NCBI GenBank assembly: GCA_910574865.1
Contig: CAJTDN010000004.1
Coordinates: forward strand, 186,001-250,000
Source: Lachnospiraceae bacterium
GTDB taxonomy: Bacteria; Bacillota; Clostridia; Lachnospirales; Lachnospiraceae
DNA: 64,000 bases
Direction: 5' to 3'
Under the pieces are notes generated by a model. The model worked only from the letters and a program-made list of their open reading frames with translations, was not told the DNA's origin and did no database searches. A program made the position numbers and the translations under genes. Below are positions 61,698-64,000 of this stretch, piece by piece; the first letter of the stretch is position 1; every line of letters begins with the position of its first letter.

Positions 61698-61746
61698 GAA
61701 CCGGGGGAAAATCTGGAGATATCATCAAAGGATTACCTATCGGAAT

Positions 61747-61853
61747 AGCAGAACATTGAGAGAATCTACGGAGACTCATTCCTGGATATCTCGGATTTAA
61801 ACCAACTGCCCACAAAACTAACCGCTGTTGTGAAGCGGCATGTGAGGGTATAA
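61747..61853 (+). CDS. von Willebrand A/CobT-like protein, 3' exon
   Basis: The 3' exon codes the end of the vWA domain: NIERIYGDSFLDISDLNQLP followed by TKLTAVVKRHVRV and a stop at 61851-61853. Joined to 56859-59022 it gives 757 codons including the stop. FLDISDLNQLP is the typical last strand and helix of vWA proteins of this family, which confirms that the gene is intact apart from the intron. Confidence 0.82.
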
Positions 61854-61879
61854 CAATATCAAATCATAAAAAAGACGAC

Positions 61880-61905
61880 GGGCAGCTGGATTTCTACAGC
61901 TGCCC
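61880..61905 (+). terminator. Hairpin after the vWA gene
   Basis: GGGCAGCTG (61880-61888) pairs perfectly with CAGCTGCCC (61897-61905). The plus-strand T run is poor, so termination may be weak; on the minus strand a T run follows. Confidence 0.5.
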
Positions 61906-61932
61906 GCCTGTTATTCAGAAAGGAAGGTAATT

Positions 61933-63057
61933 ATGCACTTTTTAACATTAGCAGCTTTAGAAATCTCTCAGATACAGGAAGACAAGGAATTGGACAACCA
62001 AATAGCAGAGGCGCTGAAGGAATTGGAGCTTCAGAAGCAAATTGAAACAAAGAATTTTATGCTGGATTTTGCGATTGGGAGATGTCAAAATCTTCAGTCA
62101 TCGTTCTCCCGTGCAGTGAATGACGGCGTTTCTGAGCTGATGTATCCTTATTGTGAGTCGCTGGAGGATCCGGAATATCTGGAATTTGAAGATCGGACAG
62201 AAAAACTGCGCGAGGAATATGAGGATGCGGTTGATTGCATAAAGCTGCCTCAAGGAACAGTTGTGGAGCAGTATGGCGATCCACTCTGGGGCAGATTTGT
62301 TGTCCGTGACGGAAAAGTGTTCCAAAGGGATGCAGGATCGCTTCATCATGAAAAGCGTACAAAGAAAGCAAAACGAATGGTGGCTCTGCCTAATTATCCC
62401 CGCAAAAAGCTCTATAAGAGTTTTGAGAAATATGCAGAAGAAAGGTGTGGCTTTTCTTTTGATGAAAAGCATCAAGGCTATGGATATTATTATAATCCAA
62501 ACGCCATATGGGATTGGTATTCCATTGGCGGGCGATGGCCGGAGATGTTCCTGGTAAAGGATGACTGCACTGAGTATTCTATCGGTGAGCGAAGCTGGTG
62601 CAACTCGGACCGGAAATCAGAGGCACCGGAAGGATACCGGTGGGTATGCGCTGCCAGGAAAAAGGACATTGCGTGGGATGCCATGCGGGACTGGCGAAAC
62701 CAGAAAGCCGCAGAGCGGTTCCATAAGCTTGAACAGATGTTCCTGGCAGGAAAGACGGATCCAGATTTCCATGGAGAGATTGTCCCAGACGGAGTTATGC
62801 ACTGGGGCGAACTGGTTTACCGCAAGGGCTCTACCTTGGAGGAATACCTGGAGGGATATGGGATTCCGGGCAGCTGGAAGTATCCGGTAGGCTCGCATGA
62901 CATCGTGGATGAGGGCCAGTGGCTGAGCAAAGATGACAGTGTGCTGGATGCAGAATCTGAAAAATATGTTCCAGTAGACTGGCGCAGCTGCATAGATGGC
63001 TACATTGATGATGTGGATGAGGATACGGTACTGGTTGCCGTAGATTATCATATGTGA
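61933..63057 (+). CDS. Hypothetical mobile-element protein
   Basis: A 374-residue protein. The N-terminal 110 residues are helical and charged (coiled-coil-like: ISQIQEDKELDNQIAEALKE). The middle has NPNAIWDWYSIGGRW, a motif seen in many phage and plasmid hypothetical proteins, and a tryptophan-rich second half. GAAAGGAAGG precedes the ATG. No function is known. The next gene follows after 11 bases. Confidence 0.68.
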   Translation: MHFLTLAALEISQIQEDKELDNQIAEALKELELQKQIETKNFMLDFAIGRCQNLQSSFSRAVNDGVSELMYPYCESLEDPEYLEFEDRTEKLREEYEDAVDCIKLPQGTVVEQYGDPLWGRFVVRDGKVFQRDAGSLHHEKRTKKAKRMVALPNYPRKKLYKSFEKYAEERCGFSFDEKHQGYGYYYNPNAIWDWYSIGGRWPEMFLVKDDCTEYSIGERSWCNSDRKSEAPEGYRWVCAARKKDIAWDAMRDWRNQKAAERFHKLEQMFLAGKTDPDFHGEIVPDGVMHWGELVYRKGSTLEEYLEGYGIPGSWKYPVGSHDIVDEGQWLSKDDSVLDAESEKYVPVDWRSCIDGYIDDVDEDTVLVAVDYHM

Positions 63058-63068
63058 GGAGGATTCAG

Positions 63069-63326
63069 ATGAATACATATGTTATTTGTATGGACTCTGT
63101 ATGGGTTCGTGACTCAGAAATGTTTGATATTGTCGGTCTGACAGATGAAGAACTGACGGATATTGATATGTGCGGCACAGATAACGAAGGCAGATGGCAC
63201 GATATGGAGCCGACCCCGTTTATCGCAGTCATAAAGGCGGAAAGCGAGGAGGAAGCCTGCAAAAAGGCGGCCACCCAAATGCGCTATGATCCACGCTGTC
63301 TGTTTGCAATAAAAGTTTCAGAATAA
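63069..63326 (+). CDS. Small hypothetical mobile-element protein
   Basis: An 85-residue acidic protein (MNTYVICMDSVWVRDSEMFD at the start) with a helical stretch AESEEEACKKAATQMRYDPR near the end. GAGGAGG precedes the ATG at 63069. No family is recognised; it belongs to the run of element genes. Confidence 0.65.
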   Translation: MNTYVICMDSVWVRDSEMFDIVGLTDEELTDIDMCGTDNEGRWHDMEPTPFIAVIKAESEEEACKKAATQMRYDPRCLFAIKVSE

Positions 63327-63341
63327 AGGAGGTATCAAAAA

Positions 63342-64000
63342 ATGATTATCAATCGAATCGGTGCTGAGTTTGAATATGAAGGCACAAATTATGTAATCGG
63401 CGCTCCCATCGTGGGAACGCCGGAAAGCGAGTATGAGGGTCTGTATGGGACGATTACGGAAATCCGTGATGGAGAGGATAAGGAAACGGAAAATGAAACG
63501 CTGGATCTATATTGCTCTTTTGAAGTTCCTGCACTGCCCTGTGAAGTAAAAAAGCTGGAAGAGGTTTTCTCTGAACTGTATGACCAGAAAAAGACCATTG
63601 ACGACATCATCCTGGATCTTGTCATCATGGCTCCGTCTATGGTGGAGCCGCTTGATGACCTGAAAGAGTGTCGCCAGCATCCAAGGATTTATATTCTTTT
63701 GGAAGATTGGGCGGTTGACGGCGAACAGGGAAATTCTTCCGAGGTCTATACGGACTTCAATGATGCGAAACGCATACTGGTCCAGAAACTGAAAGAGGAG
63801 CAGGAAAGCGGCTGTATTCCGCAATGGGCGGATGATGAGAAGTTCAAGGAGCATTCCACGGACTCCCTCTATGAATGTTACATTGACGGCGAATACTGCG
63901 AGAGCCATTACCATATCGCAATCGTCTCTCAGCAGTTCTGCGTTTCCAATCGGTTTGTCAGGGAGATGGGATGGCTTTACCAGGCGTCCTGCCAGCTTGA
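63342..64000 (+). CDS. Hypothetical mobile-element protein, 3' partial
   Basis: An open frame of at least 219 codons beginning MIINRIGAEFEYEGTNYVIG after AAAGGAGG and running off the window. The first 100 residues are acidic and beta-rich (YGTITEIRDGEDKETENETL); a helical part follows. The middle reads RIYILLEDWAVDGEQGNSSE. No domain is recognised from the visible part. It is translated from the same strand and run as the two preceding genes. Confidence 0.65.
   Translation, partial: MIINRIGAEFEYEGTNYVIGAPIVGTPESEYEGLYGTITEIRDGEDKETENETLDLYCSFEVPALPCEVKKLEEVFSELYDQKKTIDDIILDLVIMAPSMVEPLDDLKECRQHPRIYILLEDWAVDGEQGNSSEVYTDFNDAKRILVQKLKEEQESGCIPQWADDEKFKEHSTDSLYECYIDGEYCESHYHIAIVSQQFCVSNRFVREMGWLYQASCQL

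Larger units (their letters stand above)
59023..61746 (+). mobile_element. Group II intron in the vWA gene
   Basis: The element starts GTGTG at 59023, matching the GUGYG 5' end rule. It contains a long structured 5' region, the maturase gene, domain V at 61664-61697 and a domain VI-like hairpin around 61711-61741. The 3' end is set at 61746 (AT) because joining A of 59022 to AG at 61747 restores frame and gives GDDKQNIERIYGDSF. An end at 61740 would leave an in-frame stop. Length is 2.72 kb. Confidence 0.85.

Noticed and set aside
61736-61740. Intron 3' end at the AT of 61739-61740
   Set aside because: It fits the AY rule but leaves an in-frame TAG at 61746-61748 in the joined gene; an end at 61746 restores the frame.
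1-64000. CRISPR arrays, tRNA or rRNA genes
   Set aside because: No regularly spaced repeats or recognisable tRNA/rRNA sequence were seen on either strand; a covariance search was not possible.

Overview
The window looks like a chromosomal region of a low- to mid-GC Gram-positive anaerobe, most likely a gut Lachnospiraceae or other Clostridia. The evidence is strong AGGAGG ribosome binding sites, sigma-A promoters with 17-bp spacers, a class B sortase, BceAB- and MoxR-type genes and mobile elements typical of that group. This is inference from gene style; no rRNA or tRNA gene is present. Most of the window is accessory DNA.

Layout. (1) 1-5.5 kb: a VanD-type glycopeptide resistance cluster, vanR (5' end outside the window), vanS, vanY, vanH, vanD, vanX. 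Two tandem VanR-like boxes overlap the vanS stop, and an intrinsic terminator lies in the vanY leader. (2) 5.6-11.1 kb: a WYL regulator, a TetR plus methyltransferase pair with two operators, a receiver-less winged-helix protein, and a GntR/ABC transporter operon behind a perfect operator dyad. (3) 11.4-13.6 kb, minus strand: an XRE regulator, an AlbA_2/RecG-like protein and a small HTH protein. (4) 13.8-18.8 kb, AT-rich: hydrolase, TetR, ABC exporter, cation diffusion facilitator and a 46-residue membrane peptide, linked by three copies of a 27-bp operator. (5) 19-27.5 kb: sortase B, a YdcF-like protein, a polyprenyl diphosphate synthase, a lipoprotein, and a two-component system with an ABC/FtsX transporter. 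The synthase and the transporter share a nearly identical promoter box.

(6) 27.5-31.7 kb: debris of integrated elements, namely sigma-like gene remnants, an XRE protein, a frameshifted IS110 transposase and a heavily deleted serine recombinase. (7) 31.8-64 kb: part of a large integrative or conjugative-type element, running off the right edge. It carries two long runs of closely packed genes (32-42 kb and 51-64 kb), including an HsdM-like methylase without a visible NPPY motif, an NAD-dependent DNA ligase, two CxxCxxCC proteins, YodL and DUF4262 proteins, SSB, and a MoxR-like AAA+ / von Willebrand A pair. Two of these runs and the 51.3-kb gene start behind the same arrangement of extended -10 promoter, short leader and intrinsic terminator. 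The von Willebrand gene is split by a 2.7-kb group II intron coding a reverse transcriptase/maturase with an HNH domain.

(8) Between the two gene runs (42-50.7 kb) lies a cargo hot spot. It holds an ABC exporter under a regulator with two MerR DNA-binding domains; GNAT, TrmO-like and MerR-GyrI genes; and an AraC-GyrI/GyrI/ABC exporter operon. Part of it is bracketed by 71-bp inverted repeats, and a relic at about 47.0 kb repeats the hot spot's original flanks. Overall the region combines cell-wall antibiotic resistance, several drug-efflux-like modules and mobile-element housekeeping.
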